64,000 nt of DNA from Pleionea sediminis (GCF_007570825.1 NZ_SUNB01000001.1:2232001-2296000); one strand, 5' to 3'; shown: positions 1 to 10,686, counted from the first letter of the stretch. The notes: generated from the letters alone by a model not told the origin. Translations and numbers: made by a program.

Positions 1-1755
1 ATGCGAGAAATGGGGGCGACCGGCCGTGGTGAACACATGGAAATTGGCACTTATATCGAAAAAAGTATTGAATCGGAAGTGTCGGGAAATATTATTGATC
101 TTTGTCCCGTTGGAGCATTGACGGCAAAACCTTCTTTATTTCGTGCTCGTGCGTGGGAAATGCAGTCGTCTCCTTCCATTGCTCCGCATGATTGTCTAGG
201 AACCAATATAGATATTCATCATCGACGAGGAGAAGTTATACGAGTAGTTCCGCGAGAGAATGAAAGTATTAACGAAGTTTGGATAAGCGATCGCGATCGA
301 TTTTCATATCAGGCCTTAAATGAAAGTAAACGATTGACACAACCTAAAATAAAAAAGAATGATCGATGGGAAGAGTGTGACTGGGAAACTGCGCTTACTT
401 TCCTTGTTGATAATTTAAGTGCGATCAAAATAGAGCATGGTCCTGATGCAATTGGTGCACTAGCTTCTCCTTCATGCACACTCGAAGAATTTTATTTGCT
501 GCAAAAATTAATGAGAGGAATCGGTACGAATAATATCGATCATCGTTTACGACAAGTTGATTTTTCTGTGCAATACGAAGATCCCATTTATCCGGGAATG
601 GAGTTTAGTATTGATAAGCTCGAAGATATGGATGCAACGTTTTTAGTCGGTGCTGATTTACGACGAGAACAACCTCTTTTGGCATTTCGTCTGCGAAAGT
701 CAACTCGCTATGGGCGTGTTATGGCTGTTCAATGTTTGGAAACTCATGATAATTACCGAGTATCACCTGAGATAAGAGTTTCTTCGGGTGAGTTAGTTGG
801 TGAGTTGCAAGGAATTGTTGCTGCCTTGATAGAGCAATCGAGCGAGCCTGTGAGTGCGAAGCTTACGGAACTTTTTGAATCTGTTACACCCAGTGACGAT
901 CAGAGAACAATCGCTTCCGAGTTACGAATCAACGAAAATGCTTGTGTCATTGTGGGACAAACGGCATTAGAGCACACTCACAGCGGTCACATCCGTTGGT
1001 TAGCAAGGCAGGTCAGCGAGCTTTCCAGAGCGGAATACGGAGAGTTGACTCATGGCGCAAATACTGCAGGTGCTTATATTGCAGGAGCGCTTCCGCATCG
1101 TTTACCTGCTGCTGAAGAAAGTAACGTTTGTGGCTGGAATACGCAGCAAATGTTGCAAAAAGGATTGACTGGTTATTTGTTATGCCATACTGAACCAGAA
1201 CTTGACTCCAGTTATCGTGATGCTGCACGAGCTTCATTATTAAAATCACAGTTTGTTGCTTGTTTAACGCCTTTTGCTGACGGTGAGTTTAATGACTATG
1301 CCAATGTGCTTTTACCCGTTGCAGCGTTTTCAGAAACATCTGGAACCTTCGTTAACGTTTGTGGTGAATGGCAAAGTTTTAGTGCTGCCGTCGGGGCTAA
1401 AGGTGAGGCTCGTCCCGCATGGAAAGTGTTGCGAGTGTTAGGAAATTTATTTGAGATTGAAGGTTTCGATTACACTTCATCGCTTGAAATTAAAAATACA
1501 GTCGCTGATAAATACAATAGTACGACAAGTGCTCGTGTTGGCCATCTTTCTATGCCAGAACAGCTTGAGTCTGGCGGAGAAATCCCTAAACCACTTTCAA
1601 TTTACGATATAGATTCGATAACCAGACGAGCTCAATGTTTGCAGCAAACGGTTTACGGTTTGACAAACTGGCGTCGTGATCAAATAAAACGATTATCTGA
1701 AAATCCCACAGCACTATCTGAAGCCAGCGGAACAAAGGAGTCAGTTGATGTTTGA
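1..1755 (+). CDS. nuoG: NADH-quinone oxidoreductase subunit G (NuoG), 5' end missing
   Basis: Large Fe-S subunit of the peripheral arm of complex I, carrying electrons from NADH towards quinone. The 584 residues visible begin inside the gene: the N-terminal [2Fe-2S] domain and the first cluster cysteines lie upstream of the window, and only the final ligand of the last [4Fe-4S] site of that module is seen (CPVGAL, about residue 35). A molybdopterin-oxidoreductase-like region follows. At about residues 60-95, where E. coli NuoG has the four cysteines of cluster N7, this protein has Ala, Asp, Thr and Ser, and the motif [12 protein letters not shown] resembles the mitochondrial/alphaproteobacterial form, so N7 is probably absent. 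The stop overlaps the nuoH start by 8 bp. The identification is firm; the true start is not visible. Confidence 0.93.
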   Translation: MREMGATGRGEHMEIGTYIEKSIESEVSGNIIDLCPVGALTAKPSLFRARAWEMQSSPSIAPHDCLGTNIDIHHRRGEVIRVVPRENESINEVWISDRDRFSYQALNESKRLTQPKIKKNDRWEECDWETALTFLVDNLSAIKIEHGPDAIGALASPSCTLEEFYLLQKLMRGIGTNNIDHRLRQVDFSVQYEDPIYPGMEFSIDKLEDMDATFLVGADLRREQPLLAFRLRKSTRYGRVMAVQCLETHDNYRVSPEIRVSSGELVGELQGIVAALIEQSSEPVSAKLTELFESVTPSDDQRTIASELRINENACVIVGQTALEHTHSGHIRWLARQVSELSRAEYGELTHGANTAGAYIAGALPHRLPAAEESNVCGWNTQQMLQKGLTGYLLCHTEPELDSSYRDAARASLLKSQFVACLTPFADGEFNDYANVLLPVAAFSETSGTFVNVCGEWQSFSAAVGAKGEARPAWKVLRVLGNLFEIEGFDYTSSLEIKNTVADKYNSTTSARVGHLSMPEQLESGGEIPKPLSIYDIDSITRRAQCLQQTVYGLTNWRRDQIKRLSENPTALSEASGTKESVDV

Positions 1756-2776
1756 ATGGATTGAAGAGCTATTGTGGATTTTGGCTAAGATCGGGGCTAT
1801 TTTAGTTCCGTTGATTTTGGCGGTTGCTTATACCACATACGCCGAACGAAAAGTCATTGGCTATATGCAGTTAAGACGAGGACCTAATCGAGTCGGTCCT
1901 CGCGGATTGTTGCAACCCTTCGCTGATGTTATCAAACTTTTAATGAAAGAAATTGTTTTACCAACAGGTGCATCAAAAACGCTATTCATTCTCGGTCCTA
2001 TTTTATTTATTGGACCCTCTTTTGCTGCCTGGGCTGTCATTCCATTTGATGCCGATCTAGTACTTGCAGACATTAATGCCGGGTTGATTTATTTGTTGGC
2101 AATGACATCAATTGGTGTTTACGGAATTATTATTGCGGGTTGGGCGTCAAATTCCAAGTATGCTTTTTTAGGGGCAATTCGGTCAGCCTCGCAGGTCATT
2201 TCTTATGAAATTGCGATGGGTATTTCGCTGGTCGGCGTTTTAATGTGTGCCAATAGTATGAATCTTGGTGATATTGTTTTGGCTCAATCGGGGAATTTAT
2301 TTACATGGTATTGGTTGCCTCTTTTTCCTCTTTTAGTTGTGTTTTGGATTTCTGGCGTTGCCGAAACCAACCGTGCACCCTTTGATTTACCAGAGGGAGA
2401 ATCTGAAATTGTGGCGGGGTTTCATGTTGAATATGCAGGAATGGCCTTTGCCTTATTTTTCTTAGCTGAATATGCCAATATGATTTTAGTGTCATGTTTA
2501 ACAGCGATTATGTTTTTTGGTGGCTGGCTTTCTCCTTTTCAAGGTATTCCTGTATTAGATGGTTTGACTCAATGGATACCTGGAACTTTCTGGTTACTTC
2601 TCAAAACAGGCGTGTTTTTATTTGGATTGCTATGGCTGAGAGCAACGTTCCCTCGTTTTCGATATGATCAAATCATGCGTCTCGGATGGAAAATTTTCAT
2701 TCCAGTCACTTTAGTTTGGATTGCAGTGCTAGCCATTTGGATAAAATCGCAAGTCTGGCCATTTGGTGGTGGATAA
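1748..2776 (+). CDS. nuoH: NADH-quinone oxidoreductase subunit H (NuoH)
   Basis: Membrane subunit of complex I that helps form the quinone-binding site at the junction of peripheral and membrane arms. It is 342 residues of repeated hydrophobic helices and has the family signatures [20 protein letters not shown] near the N-terminus and the conserved loop [21 protein letters not shown] chose the ATG at 1748 because AAAGGAG at 1734-1740 lies 7 nt upstream; a TTG one codon earlier is also open. The gene overlaps the end of nuoG and is followed by nuoI after 14 bp, as usual for nuo operons. Confidence 0.97.
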   Translation: MFEWIEELLWILAKIGAILVPLILAVAYTTYAERKVIGYMQLRRGPNRVGPRGLLQPFADVIKLLMKEIVLPTGASKTLFILGPILFIGPSFAAWAVIPFDADLVLADINAGLIYLLAMTSIGVYGIIIAGWASNSKYAFLGAIRSASQVISYEIAMGISLVGVLMCANSMNLGDIVLAQSGNLFTWYWLPLFPLLVVFWISGVAETNRAPFDLPEGESEIVAGFHVEYAGMAFALFFLAEYANMILVSCLTAIMFFGGWLSPFQGIPVLDGLTQWIPGTFWLLLKTGVFLFGLLWLRATFPRFRYDQIMRLGWKIFIPVTLVWIAVLAIWIKSQVWPFGGG

Positions 2777-2790
2777 TTAGTGAGATTGTT

Positions 2791-3285
2791 ATGGCTCGCA
2801 GGTTAAAACAGTTTTTTGACACATTTCTTCTGGTTGAGCTTATTAAAGGACTCGCTGTAACGGGGCGTCACTTTTTTAAATCAAAAGTGACTGTGTTATA
2901 CCCGGAAGAAAAGACACCGCAATCGCCACGATTTAGAGGATTGCATGCGTTAAGACGTTATCCAAATGGTGAGGAGCGATGCATTGCTTGTAAGTTATGT
3001 GAAGCGGTTTGTCCTGCACTAGCGATAACCATTGAGGCTGGACCTCGAGAAGATGATGGGTCGCGACGAACAACCAAGTATGAGATTGATTTATTTAAAT
3101 GCATTTATTGCGGCTTTTGTGAAGAATCATGTCCCGTTGATTCAATTGTTGAAACTCGAGTATTCGATTATCACTTTGAGAAAAGAGGCGAGCATATTAT
3201 GACAAAAGCTAAGTTGTTGGCGATTGGTGACAAACTTGAACCTCAAATAGCAGCTGATCGGGCTGCTGATGAAAAGTATCGATAA
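2791..3285 (+). CDS. nuoI: NADH-quinone oxidoreductase subunit I (NuoI)
   Basis: Ferredoxin-like subunit of complex I holding clusters N6a and N6b, which pass electrons towards the terminal N2 cluster. It is 164 residues with two complete CxxCxxCxxxCP motifs (Cys64/67/70/74 and Cys104/107/110/114). The reading frame stays open upstream into nuoH, but the ATG at 2791 gives the standard N-terminus ([12 protein letters not shown]) and the standard length. The ribosome-binding site is weak, which suggests coupling to nuoH translation. nuoJ begins 2 bp after the stop. Confidence 0.96.
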   Translation: MARRLKQFFDTFLLVELIKGLAVTGRHFFKSKVTVLYPEEKTPQSPRFRGLHALRRYPNGEERCIACKLCEAVCPALAITIEAGPREDDGSRRTTKYEIDLFKCIYCGFCEESCPVDSIVETRVFDYHFEKRGEHIMTKAKLLAIGDKLEPQIAADRAADEKYR

Positions 3286-3287
3286 TA

Positions 3288-3923
3288 ATGGAAATAAATT
3301 TCGAACAAATTGTTTTCTATGGCTTCTCTGCGCTACTGATCTTATCTGCATTGATGGTCATTCTAGTTAAAAATAGTGTTAAAGCTGTTTTGTTTTTAGT
3401 TTTGAGTTTTTTCTCAACGGCTGGCTTGTGGATGTTATTGCAGGCGGAGTTTTTAGCTATCGCGTTAGTGCTTGTGTACGTCGGAGCCGTAATGGTTCTA
3501 TTTTTATTTGTTGTCATGATGCTTGACGTAAGAGTAGCAGCAGCAAGACATCGATTTACTCGCTTATTGCCGCTTGCCATTTTTATTGCAGCGGGTTTTC
3601 TCTACTTATTGCATTGGATCATTGGTGAACATCACTTCGGCTCTGACGTTATGCCTCCTCCTTCAAATGTTGAAGAGGGATACAGTAATGTTCGAGAACT
3701 AGGAAAAATGTTATATACGGACTACTTTCTACCATTTGAATTAGCAGCAGTTATTTTGTTGGTAGCGATGATCGCAGCAATCAGTTTGACCTTTCGTGGT
3801 AAGCGCAGTCGAAAAAGTCAAAACATTGATAAGCAAGTGCGCGTTACCAAAGCTGAGCGCTTGAAAATAATTTCTTATGATACGCCGCAAGAAAAAGATA
3901 AATCGAAGGAGGCTTCATCGTGA
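3288..3923 (+). CDS. nuoJ: NADH-quinone oxidoreductase subunit J (NuoJ)
   Basis: Small membrane subunit of the proton-translocating arm of complex I. The 211 residues show about five hydrophobic segments, including the conserved third helix ([23 protein letters not shown]) with the pi-bulge region important for coupling. The last 40 or so residues form a charged, lysine-rich cytoplasmic tail, making it longer than the E. coli protein (184 residues). The stop overlaps the nuoK start by 4 bp (GTGA), consistent with translational coupling. Confidence 0.95.
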   Translation: MEINFEQIVFYGFSALLILSALMVILVKNSVKAVLFLVLSFFSTAGLWMLLQAEFLAIALVLVYVGAVMVLFLFVVMMLDVRVAAARHRFTRLLPLAIFIAAGFLYLLHWIIGEHHFGSDVMPPPSNVEEGYSNVRELGKMLYTDYFLPFELAAVILLVAMIAAISLTFRGKRSRKSQNIDKQVRVTKAERLKIISYDTPQEKDKSKEASS

Positions 3924-4225
3924 TTCAGTTATCTGATTATTTGACCGTTGCTGCTATTTTATTTGCGATAAGCGTTGCTGGAATTATTATCAATCGAAAA
4001 AATGTCATTACTTTATTGATGTGCCTGGAGCTAATGCTTTTATCTGTGAATATCAACTTTATTGCATTCAGTCGATATTTGAATGATTTGCAAGGTCAGA
4101 TATTTGTCTTTTTTATTCTAACTGTCGCTGCGGCAGAAGCTGCAATCGGATTGGCTATTTTAGTTGCACTTTTCCGAAACCGAACAACGATTGATGTGGA
4201 AGAGCTCAATCGGTTAAAGGGGTAA
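3920..4225 (+). CDS. nuoK: NADH-quinone oxidoreductase subunit K (NuoK)
   Basis: Small membrane subunit of complex I (related to MrpC/MnhC antiporter subunits). It is 101 residues, the normal family length, with three transmembrane helices; the intramembrane glutamates expected in NuoK are visible in [10 protein letters not shown] and in [12 protein letters not shown]. The start is GTG at 3920, preceded by a near-perfect AAGGAGG (3906-3912) with 7-nt spacing inside the end of nuoJ. nuoL follows after 3 bp. Confidence 0.96.
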   Translation: MIQLSDYLTVAAILFAISVAGIIINRKNVITLLMCLELMLLSVNINFIAFSRYLNDLQGQIFVFFILTVAAAEAAIGLAILVALFRNRTTIDVEELNRLKG

Positions 4226-4228
4226 ATA

Positions 4229-6193
4229 ATGGAGAATACATTACTTGCCATTGTTTTAATGCCCTTGTTCGGTTCAATTATTGCTGGATTATGGGGCAAT
4301 CAAATTGGTCGACGTGGCGCACACATTGTGACTATTTCTGGTGTGGGTGTTTCTTGTGTTTTGTCGTTTCAAGTAATGTGGGGAATGATTAATGAAACGA
4401 TTCCCAGTTTAAATCTAACTATTTATGAATGGGGTTCTCTTGGTAATTTATCGTTAGAGATAGGGTTCTTATTGGACTCTTTGTCTGCGACGATGTTATG
4501 CGTTGTCACTTTTGTTTCTTTAATGGTCCATATTTATACCATGGGATATATGAAGGATGATCCTGGCTATCAAAGATTTTTCAGCTTCATTAGTTTGTTT
4601 ACTTTTGCCATGCTCATGCTGGTTTTATCCAATAACTTTTTACAATTGTTTTTTGGTTGGGAAGCCGTTGGCTTAGTTTCATATCTATTAATTGGTTTTT
4701 GGTTTAAGAAAGACTCTGCTGTTTTTGCAAACCTAAAGGCTTTTTTAGTGAATCGAGTAGGCGACTTCGGATTCTTAATTGGAATTGCCGCTATTCTGCA
4801 TTATTTTGGAACCTTAGATTACGCTAATGTTTTTGCTCAGGTAGATACTTTGGCGATGTCACAGCCGACAATGTCAATTGGTCTTGGTGAGTGGTCCGTA
4901 ATAACTTTCATTTGTATTTGTTTGTTTATTGGAGCTATGGGTAAGTCGGCCCAAGTTCCTTTACATGTCTGGCTTCCCGACTCAATGGAAGGCCCAACTC
5001 CAATTTCTGCTTTAATTCATGCTGCCACTATGGTTACCGCGGGTGTTTTTATGGTTGCTCGTATGTCTCCTTTATTTGAGTTGTCAGAGACGGCTCTTAC
5101 TTTTGTGATGGTGATAGGTGCAACTACAGCTTTATTGATGGGCTTCTTAGGCATTGTGCAAAACGATATAAAGCGAGTGATCGCTTATTCGACTTTGTCT
5201 CAATTGGGCTATATGGTCACTGCATTGGGCGCATCGGCATATGCAGCAGGGATCTTTCACTTGATGACTCATGCATTTTTTAAAGCCTTATTATTTCTGG
5301 CGGCAGGCTCCGTTATTATTGGCATGCATCATATTCAGGATATTCGAGAAATGGGTAATATCAAAAAATACATGCGTGTCACCTGGATTACCTCTTTGAT
5401 CGGGACTCTTGCTTTAGTAGGTACGCCATTCTTCTCCGGATTTTATTCTAAAGATGCAATTATTGAAGCGGTACATGCGTCTAGTCTCGCTGGCTCAGAT
5501 TTCGCATATTTTTGTTTGGTGGTGGGAGTCTTTATAACTTCGCTGTACAGTTTTCGATTGTATTTCTTGGTGTTTCATACCAAAGAGAGAATGAGTGAAC
5601 ACACCAGAAGGCATTTACAGGAATCTTCTCAGGTTGTCACGGTACCATTAGTTATTTTGGCAGTCCCTTCGATTATCATCGGTTGGTGGACCATGGAGCC
5701 TCTTTTATTCGGCGACTTTTTCAAGGGCGCAATTAGTGTACTGCCGGAACATGACACGTTGGCTATATTTTCCAGAGAGTTCACGGGTATTTGGTCTTTC
5801 TCTATCCATGGCTTTCAAACACTGCCTTTCTTGTTCGTCGTGTTAGGATTTGTAACGGCACTTTATTTGTACGTAATTAATCCAAAGTTTACTGAAAACT
5901 TGACAGGGCCATTGTCATCCATACGTTGGATTCTTGATAAAGGTTATTTCTTTGATGCTTTTAATCAAAAAGTTCTTGTCAGATTTGGTCTATCAACTGG
6001 TAAAGGCTTGTGGAAGTTAGGAGATGAAAAGTTAATTGATGGCTTATTCGTTAATGGGAGTGCAAAAACGATAGGCTTTTTTGCCGAAATAGTTCGGAAA
6101 ATACAAAGCGGTTATTTGTATCATTATGCACTTATGATGCTTATTGGTTTGTTATTGGGCTTTTCTTGGATTGCTTGGCCATTTGTAGAATAA
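4229..6193 (+). CDS. nuoL: NADH-quinone oxidoreductase subunit L (NuoL)
   Basis: Distal antiporter-like subunit of complex I that carries a proton channel and the long lateral helix. It is 654 residues, with the essential glutamate in FFGWEAVGLVSYLLIGFW and the lysine-containing motif GKSAQVPLHVWLPDSMEGPTP, followed by the conserved histidine segment ALIHAATMVTAG. The C-terminal third continues past the 14-helix core with the amphipathic lateral helix and the final anchor. It lies in normal nuo order between nuoK and nuoM. Confidence 0.97.
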   Translation: MENTLLAIVLMPLFGSIIAGLWGNQIGRRGAHIVTISGVGVSCVLSFQVMWGMINETIPSLNLTIYEWGSLGNLSLEIGFLLDSLSATMLCVVTFVSLMVHIYTMGYMKDDPGYQRFFSFISLFTFAMLMLVLSNNFLQLFFGWEAVGLVSYLLIGFWFKKDSAVFANLKAFLVNRVGDFGFLIGIAAILHYFGTLDYANVFAQVDTLAMSQPTMSIGLGEWSVITFICICLFIGAMGKSAQVPLHVWLPDSMEGPTPISALIHAATMVTAGVFMVARMSPLFELSETALTFVMVIGATTALLMGFLGIVQNDIKRVIAYSTLSQLGYMVTALGASAYAAGIFHLMTHAFFKALLFLAAGSVIIGMHHIQDIREMGNIKKYMRVTWITSLIGTLALVGTPFFSGFYSKDAIIEAVHASSLAGSDFAYFCLVVGVFITSLYSFRLYFLVFHTKERMSEHTRRHLQESSQVVTVPLVILAVPSIIIGWWTMEPLLFGDFFKGAISVLPEHDTLAIFSREFTGIWSFSIHGFQTLPFLFVVLGFVTALYLYVINPKFTENLTGPLSSIRWILDKGYFFDAFNQKVLVRFGLSTGKGLWKLGDEKLIDGLFVNGSAKTIGFFAEIVRKIQSGYLYHYALMMLIGLLLGFSWIAWPFVE

Positions 6194-6211
6194 ATAAAAA
6201 CAGGAAAGAAT

Positions 6212-7750
6212 ATGATCTACCAAGTCCCATGGCTTAGTTTATTGATCTGGTTACCCATTATTGGTGGGGCAATATTGCTGTTTACGATTGGTGAGTCAAA
6301 AGAAAAAGCCAGTAAATGGATTGCGCTTCTTATTGCTACTTCCACACTTATTCTCACTATTCCTGTTTATTTGGCATTTGATCCCTTGTCTCATGCTTTG
6401 CAATTCGTTGAGCAAGAATCTTGGTTCGAGTCGGTAAAAATTCAATATTACTTAGGCGTCGATGGTTTTTCTTTACCGCTTATTATTCTTACTTCTTTTA
6501 TTACCGTCGTAGTCATTTTAAGCAGCTGGAACTCAGTTAAACATAGGGTTGCATTGTACATGTCCGCATTTTTAATGTTGTGTGGATTAATGAATGGTGT
6601 TTTTGCGTCAGCAGACGCAATTTTGTTTTACGTTTTTTGGGAGGCGATGTTAATTCCAATGTTCCTGGTGATAGGAATTTGGGGGGGGCCAAATCGAGTT
6701 TATGCAACGCTTAAGTTTTTTCTTTACACCTTTCTTGGCTCAGTGCTCATGTTGGTTTCTCTTATTTATCTTGGTATCGAGGCCAAAAGTTTCAGTATTG
6801 GAGACATGCAACGATTACCAATGTCTCTTGAGGTTCAACATTATTTATTTTGGGCATTTCTAATTGCCTTTGCTGTTAAGGTACCCATGTGGCCAGTGCA
6901 TACTTGGTTACCGGATGCGCACGTTGAAGCTCCAACCGGAGGTTCGGTTGTATTAGCTGCAATCATGCTGAAAATGGGCACCTACGGATTCGTTCGCTTT
7001 AGTTTGCCTGTTACTCCTGATGCGTCAATGTATTGGTCAGAAACTTTAATAGTGTTGGCATTAATTGCTGTTGTCTACATTGGTTTTGTCGCACTTGCTC
7101 AAAAGGATATGAAAAAATTAATCGCCTATTCTTCAATTGCACATATGGGATTTGTTGTACTCGGATTTTTTATCGTTTTTTCATTGATCGAAAATGGAAG
7201 GTTTGATGCTGCAGTTATGGGAATTCAAGGTGGTTTAATACAAATGATTTCTCATGGTTTTATTTCCGGTGCATTGTTTTTGTGCATAGGTGTTCTCTAC
7301 GATCGAATTCATAGCCGTAAGATCGAAGATTATGGCGGTGTTGCAAATGCAATGCCTAAGTTTGCCGCTCTATTCTTGTTGTTCGCTATGGCTAATGCTG
7401 GACTACCAGGAACCTCAGGATTTGTTGGTGAGTTCTTTGTCATTTTATCCTCATTTCAGGTAACTCCCTGGTATGCCTTGCTAGCAGGTACAACCTTGGT
7501 ACTTGGTGCGGCTTATTCCTTATGGATGTACCGTCGTGTCATGTTTGGAGAGCCAAAAAATAAAGATATTGCTTCATTGAATGATGTAACAACTCGTGAG
7601 TATTGTGTTTTGGTTTCATTGGCAATATTGGTTCTGTTGATAGGCATTTGGCCTGCTCCATTGTTGGATATTATGAATGCATCTGTCGAGCAATTAGTTA
7701 ATTGTGGTGTAAAAAGTAAGCTTTCCTTAGAAGGAATGTGTTCTGAATGA
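6212..7750 (+). CDS. nuoM: NADH-quinone oxidoreductase subunit M (NuoM)
   Basis: Antiporter-like proton-pumping subunit of complex I. It is 512 residues and has the conserved glutamate of VFWEAMLIPMFLVIGIWGG and the lysine motif FAVKVPMWPVHTWLPDAHVEAPT. AGGAAAG about 8 nt before the ATG serves as ribosome-binding site. The stop overlaps the nuoN start by 4 bp (ATGA). Confidence 0.97.
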   Translation: MIYQVPWLSLLIWLPIIGGAILLFTIGESKEKASKWIALLIATSTLILTIPVYLAFDPLSHALQFVEQESWFESVKIQYYLGVDGFSLPLIILTSFITVVVILSSWNSVKHRVALYMSAFLMLCGLMNGVFASADAILFYVFWEAMLIPMFLVIGIWGGPNRVYATLKFFLYTFLGSVLMLVSLIYLGIEAKSFSIGDMQRLPMSLEVQHYLFWAFLIAFAVKVPMWPVHTWLPDAHVEAPTGGSVVLAAIMLKMGTYGFVRFSLPVTPDASMYWSETLIVLALIAVVYIGFVALAQKDMKKLIAYSSIAHMGFVVLGFFIVFSLIENGRFDAAVMGIQGGLIQMISHGFISGALFLCIGVLYDRIHSRKIEDYGGVANAMPKFAALFLLFAMANAGLPGTSGFVGEFFVILSSFQVTPWYALLAGTTLVLGAAYSLWMYRRVMFGEPKNKDIASLNDVTTREYCVLVSLAILVLLIGIWPAPLLDIMNASVEQLVNCGVKSKLSLEGMCSE

Positions 7751-9177
7751 CTTCTTTCAATATTGATCCGTTAATTCCTGAAGTGCTGACACTTTGTTTG
7801 GCGTGTATCGTTTTAATGATTGATCTCTATTCGAAAAATAGAGAAAAGCAAACCTGTTATTTAGTGACTCAAATTGGTTTTGCCGTCATTATTCTTTATC
7901 TAATCGGAAATATTTGGCAGGAAAAGACAATTACTTACAATGGTACATTTGTTGTCGATTATCTTAGCCAGATCCTTAAGGTAGCATTGATTTTAATAAC
8001 CGGTGTTTCATTAGTCTATGCACGAGCATATATACGAGAAAGACGTTTTTTAAGAGGCGAGTATTACAGTTTATCTGTTTTCGCTGCCCTAGGCATGATG
8101 ATTATGGTATCTGCGAATCACATGTTAACTTTGTATTTAGGGCTCGAATTACTTTCTCTAACGTTATATGCCATGATTGCCATGGAGCGAAATAGCCAAC
8201 TAGGAGCTGAAGCAGCAATTAAGTATTTTGTTACAGGGGCGATTGCATCTGGCTTTTTATTGTATGGAATGTCCTTACTCTATGGTGTAACCGGACATTT
8301 GCAATTGGATTCAATGTCGGATGTTATTGCAAATTTATCGGAACATTCTTTGGTTGCAAAATTTGCTGTAATTTTTGTTGTCGCCGGTATTGCTTTTAAA
8401 CTCGGGCTTGTTCCTTTTCATATGTGGATTCCTGATGTATATCATGGTGCACCAACATCGGTTACTGCTTTTGTTGCCAGTGCACCGAAAGTAGCTGGGT
8501 TTGGTTTTGCTTTTCGATTTTTAGTAGAGGGAGCTCAGCCGTTAAGTGCCGATTGGCAACAACTAATACTGATTGCCGGAATGCTGTCAATTGCTTTAGG
8601 TAACTTAGTTGCAATTGCACAAAATAATTTAAAAAGAATACTTGCCTACTCAGGTATTGGTCATATGGGATATTTTATTCTTGGGTTTTATGTTCCTGAG
8701 GCAGGTGGTCATTCGGCATCTATGTTTTATATTTTAGTGTACTCTTTAATGACATTAGCGGCTTTTGGGTTGTTAATGTTTTTCAGTCGTATCGGTTATG
8801 AATATGAAACTCTTGAAGACATTAAAGGATTAGGAAGGAAGAATCCATGGTATGCGTTGATGCTCACATTTGTGATGATTTCTATGGCTGGTATTCCTCC
8901 ATTTGTTGGTTTTTGGCCGAAACTAGAGATTTTTAGGGCGTTAGTGGCCGATGGGCATTGGAAAATCGCCGTGTACGCTATTCTGTTTTCAGTGATAGGA
9001 CTTTATTATTATTTAAGAGTTATAAAAGTTGTTCATTTTGATGAGCCTGATCGAGAGTTTCTCTTTCTTCCCAGTCGGAGTATTCGTTTTGCAATTACAT
9101 TTAATTGTCTCGCACTGTTAATACTAGGATTAATTCCTGACAGCATTTACCGTTATTGTGTACTCGCTTTTGGATGA
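7747..9177 (+). CDS. nuoN: NADH-quinone oxidoreductase subunit N (NuoN)
   Basis: Third antiporter-like subunit of complex I and the last gene of the operon. It is 476 residues, with the conserved glutamate in GLELLSLTLYAMIAMER and the lysine motif GIAFKLGLVPFHMWIPDVYHGAPT. It starts at the ATGA overlap with nuoM. Together with nuoG-M it completes the membrane arm; nuoA-F would lie upstream of the window. Confidence 0.97.
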   Translation: MTSFNIDPLIPEVLTLCLACIVLMIDLYSKNREKQTCYLVTQIGFAVIILYLIGNIWQEKTITYNGTFVVDYLSQILKVALILITGVSLVYARAYIRERRFLRGEYYSLSVFAALGMMIMVSANHMLTLYLGLELLSLTLYAMIAMERNSQLGAEAAIKYFVTGAIASGFLLYGMSLLYGVTGHLQLDSMSDVIANLSEHSLVAKFAVIFVVAGIAFKLGLVPFHMWIPDVYHGAPTSVTAFVASAPKVAGFGFAFRFLVEGAQPLSADWQQLILIAGMLSIALGNLVAIAQNNLKRILAYSGIGHMGYFILGFYVPEAGGHSASMFYILVYSLMTLAAFGLLMFFSRIGYEYETLEDIKGLGRKNPWYALMLTFVMISMAGIPPFVGFWPKLEIFRALVADGHWKIAVYAILFSVIGLYYYLRVIKVVHFDEPDREFLFLPSRSIRFAITFNCLALLILGLIPDSIYRYCVLAFG

Positions 9178-9183
9178 TTTATT

Positions 9184-10269
9184 ATGGCTGAGTTTTATCA
9201 AATCTTCGTAGACTTTATAAATGAATGGTTACCGCATCCTTGGGTGCGGGCAACCTTATGGCTGCTTGCAGGCGTTTTCGTATCTTCATTCTCGACTTTT
9301 ATTTTTCATCACCTTCATTGGTTGGGGGCTTCTAAAACAAAAAATAAACTCGATGATCTATTAGTTCAAAATTTAAAATCTCCGGTGCGTTGGAGTATTT
9401 TATTCATAGCTATTTATTTTGCACTAAAGAGCATTCCTCTAGAAGAGTTTTGGTTAACCATAATTGTGTCCATTGAATATACTCTCGCAGTATTTTTGTG
9501 GGGGATTTTTGTTTATCGAGTGGCTCGTTATGCGTTGAGCTATACAGCTCAAAAGGAAGATAAGGTTCATTTTGTACAAGCTAAAACCTTGCCTTTATTT
9601 GAAAACTTACTTTTTATAGCAGCGATTGCAACAGGCGCTTATTTTATTCTTGTTGTTTGGGATATTAATGTCGGTCCTATCATTGCTTCTGCGGGTATTC
9701 TTGGTTTAGCAATGTCATTAGCTGCTAAAGATACCATGGCCAATTTATTTGCTGGCGTTTTTATCATGGCAGATGCTCCTTATTCAATTGGAGATTATAT
9801 TGTTTTGGACAGTGGAGAGCGTGGAAAGGTTACTCATATAGGAATTCGAAGCACAAGAATTCTCACTAGAGATGATGTTGAGGTCACAATTCCTAATTCC
9901 ATTATGGGAAATAGTAAAATAATCAACGAGTCAGCAGGTCCATATGAAAAATACAGAATTCGTGTGCAAATCGGATTAGCTTACGGTTCAGACGTTCAAC
10001 TCATTCGAAAGGTGTTAATGAGTGTTGCGGAAGAGAACATTTCTATTTGTCGAGATCCCGAGCCGAGAGTTCGATTCCGTTCGTTTGGTGATTCGGCACT
10101 GTTATTTGAATTGTTGTGCTGGGTACCTAATCCTGAATTGCGGGGTAAAATTAGTGACGAATTAAATGAGCAGGTTTATGACGCGGTTAATAATGCAAAA
10201 CTCATTATACCGTTTCCTCAGCAAGACGTTTATTTGCATCATGTTAATCAAACGGGTGCTTCAGACTAG
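9184..10269 (+). CDS. MscS-family small-conductance mechanosensitive channel
   Basis: Predicted inner-membrane mechanosensitive channel that releases osmolytes when membrane tension rises. It is 361 residues: four or so N-terminal hydrophobic segments, then the pore-lining TM3 and beta domain signature of the MscS family, from about residue 165 to 245 (SAGILGLAMSLAAKDTMANL, then a Gly-Asp-Tyr-Ile-rich beta domain and IPNSIMGNSKIIN), then a C-terminal alpha/beta domain. It begins 6 bp after the nuoN stop with no terminator between, so it is probably read as the tail of the nuo transcript. Whether it is MscS-like or closer to YnaI/YbdG types cannot be settled by eye. Confidence 0.9.
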   Translation: MAEFYQIFVDFINEWLPHPWVRATLWLLAGVFVSSFSTFIFHHLHWLGASKTKNKLDDLLVQNLKSPVRWSILFIAIYFALKSIPLEEFWLTIIVSIEYTLAVFLWGIFVYRVARYALSYTAQKEDKVHFVQAKTLPLFENLLFIAAIATGAYFILVVWDINVGPIIASAGILGLAMSLAAKDTMANLFAGVFIMADAPYSIGDYIVLDSGERGKVTHIGIRSTRILTRDDVEVTIPNSIMGNSKIINESAGPYEKYRIRVQIGLAYGSDVQLIRKVLMSVAEENISICRDPEPRVRFRSFGDSALLFELLCWVPNPELRGKISDELNEQVYDAVNNAKLIIPFPQQDVYLHHVNQTGASD

Positions 10270-10475
10270 TTCTCTTAATGCCAGTTGGCATTGTTTCTTG
10301 CATATCGATTGAAACTTCTGCTCAAGTCAGGCTTCGTTGTTTGAATATAGATTAATGTATTCTTGTAGTTTTTAAGTTGTTACCTACTTAGTGCTAAAGA
10401 TTTGTCTGATAATTGAGCTTTAAAAGGTATAATTATCTCTATCAAGAGAGTTTTTCGACTAATTCTGTCTTATAC

Positions 10476-10504
10476 TTGTGATTCTTGCCCGTATTCGTTA
10501 AAAT
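10476..10504 (+). promoter_or_regulatory. Predicted sigma-70 promoter for tRNA-fMet and the nusA operon
   Basis: TTGTGA (10476-10481), a 17-nt spacer, and TAAAAT (10499-10504). The expected start point, about 10511, falls a few bases ahead of the tRNA at 10518. The 206 bases between the channel gene and this promoter (10270-10475) show no gene or clear structure. Confidence 0.6.
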
Positions 10505-10517
10505 TCCGGCACTTTGA

Positions 10518-10594
<77 letters not shown>

Positions 10595-10608
10595 ACAGGT
10601 TTTTATAG

Positions 10609-10640
10609 AAAAAGCCCCGTTATTATGGGGCTTTTTCTTA
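10609..10640 (+). terminator. Rho-independent terminator after tRNA-fMet
   Basis: AAAAAGCCCC (10609-10618) pairs with GGGGCTTTTT (10627-10636), with an 8-nt loop and a T-rich tail. It would end tRNA-only transcripts ahead of rimP. Confidence 0.85.
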
Positions 10641-10686
10641 GGCAAATTGAAAATATCGGTGCGGTTTGCCGCCCAGATGTTGTTTG

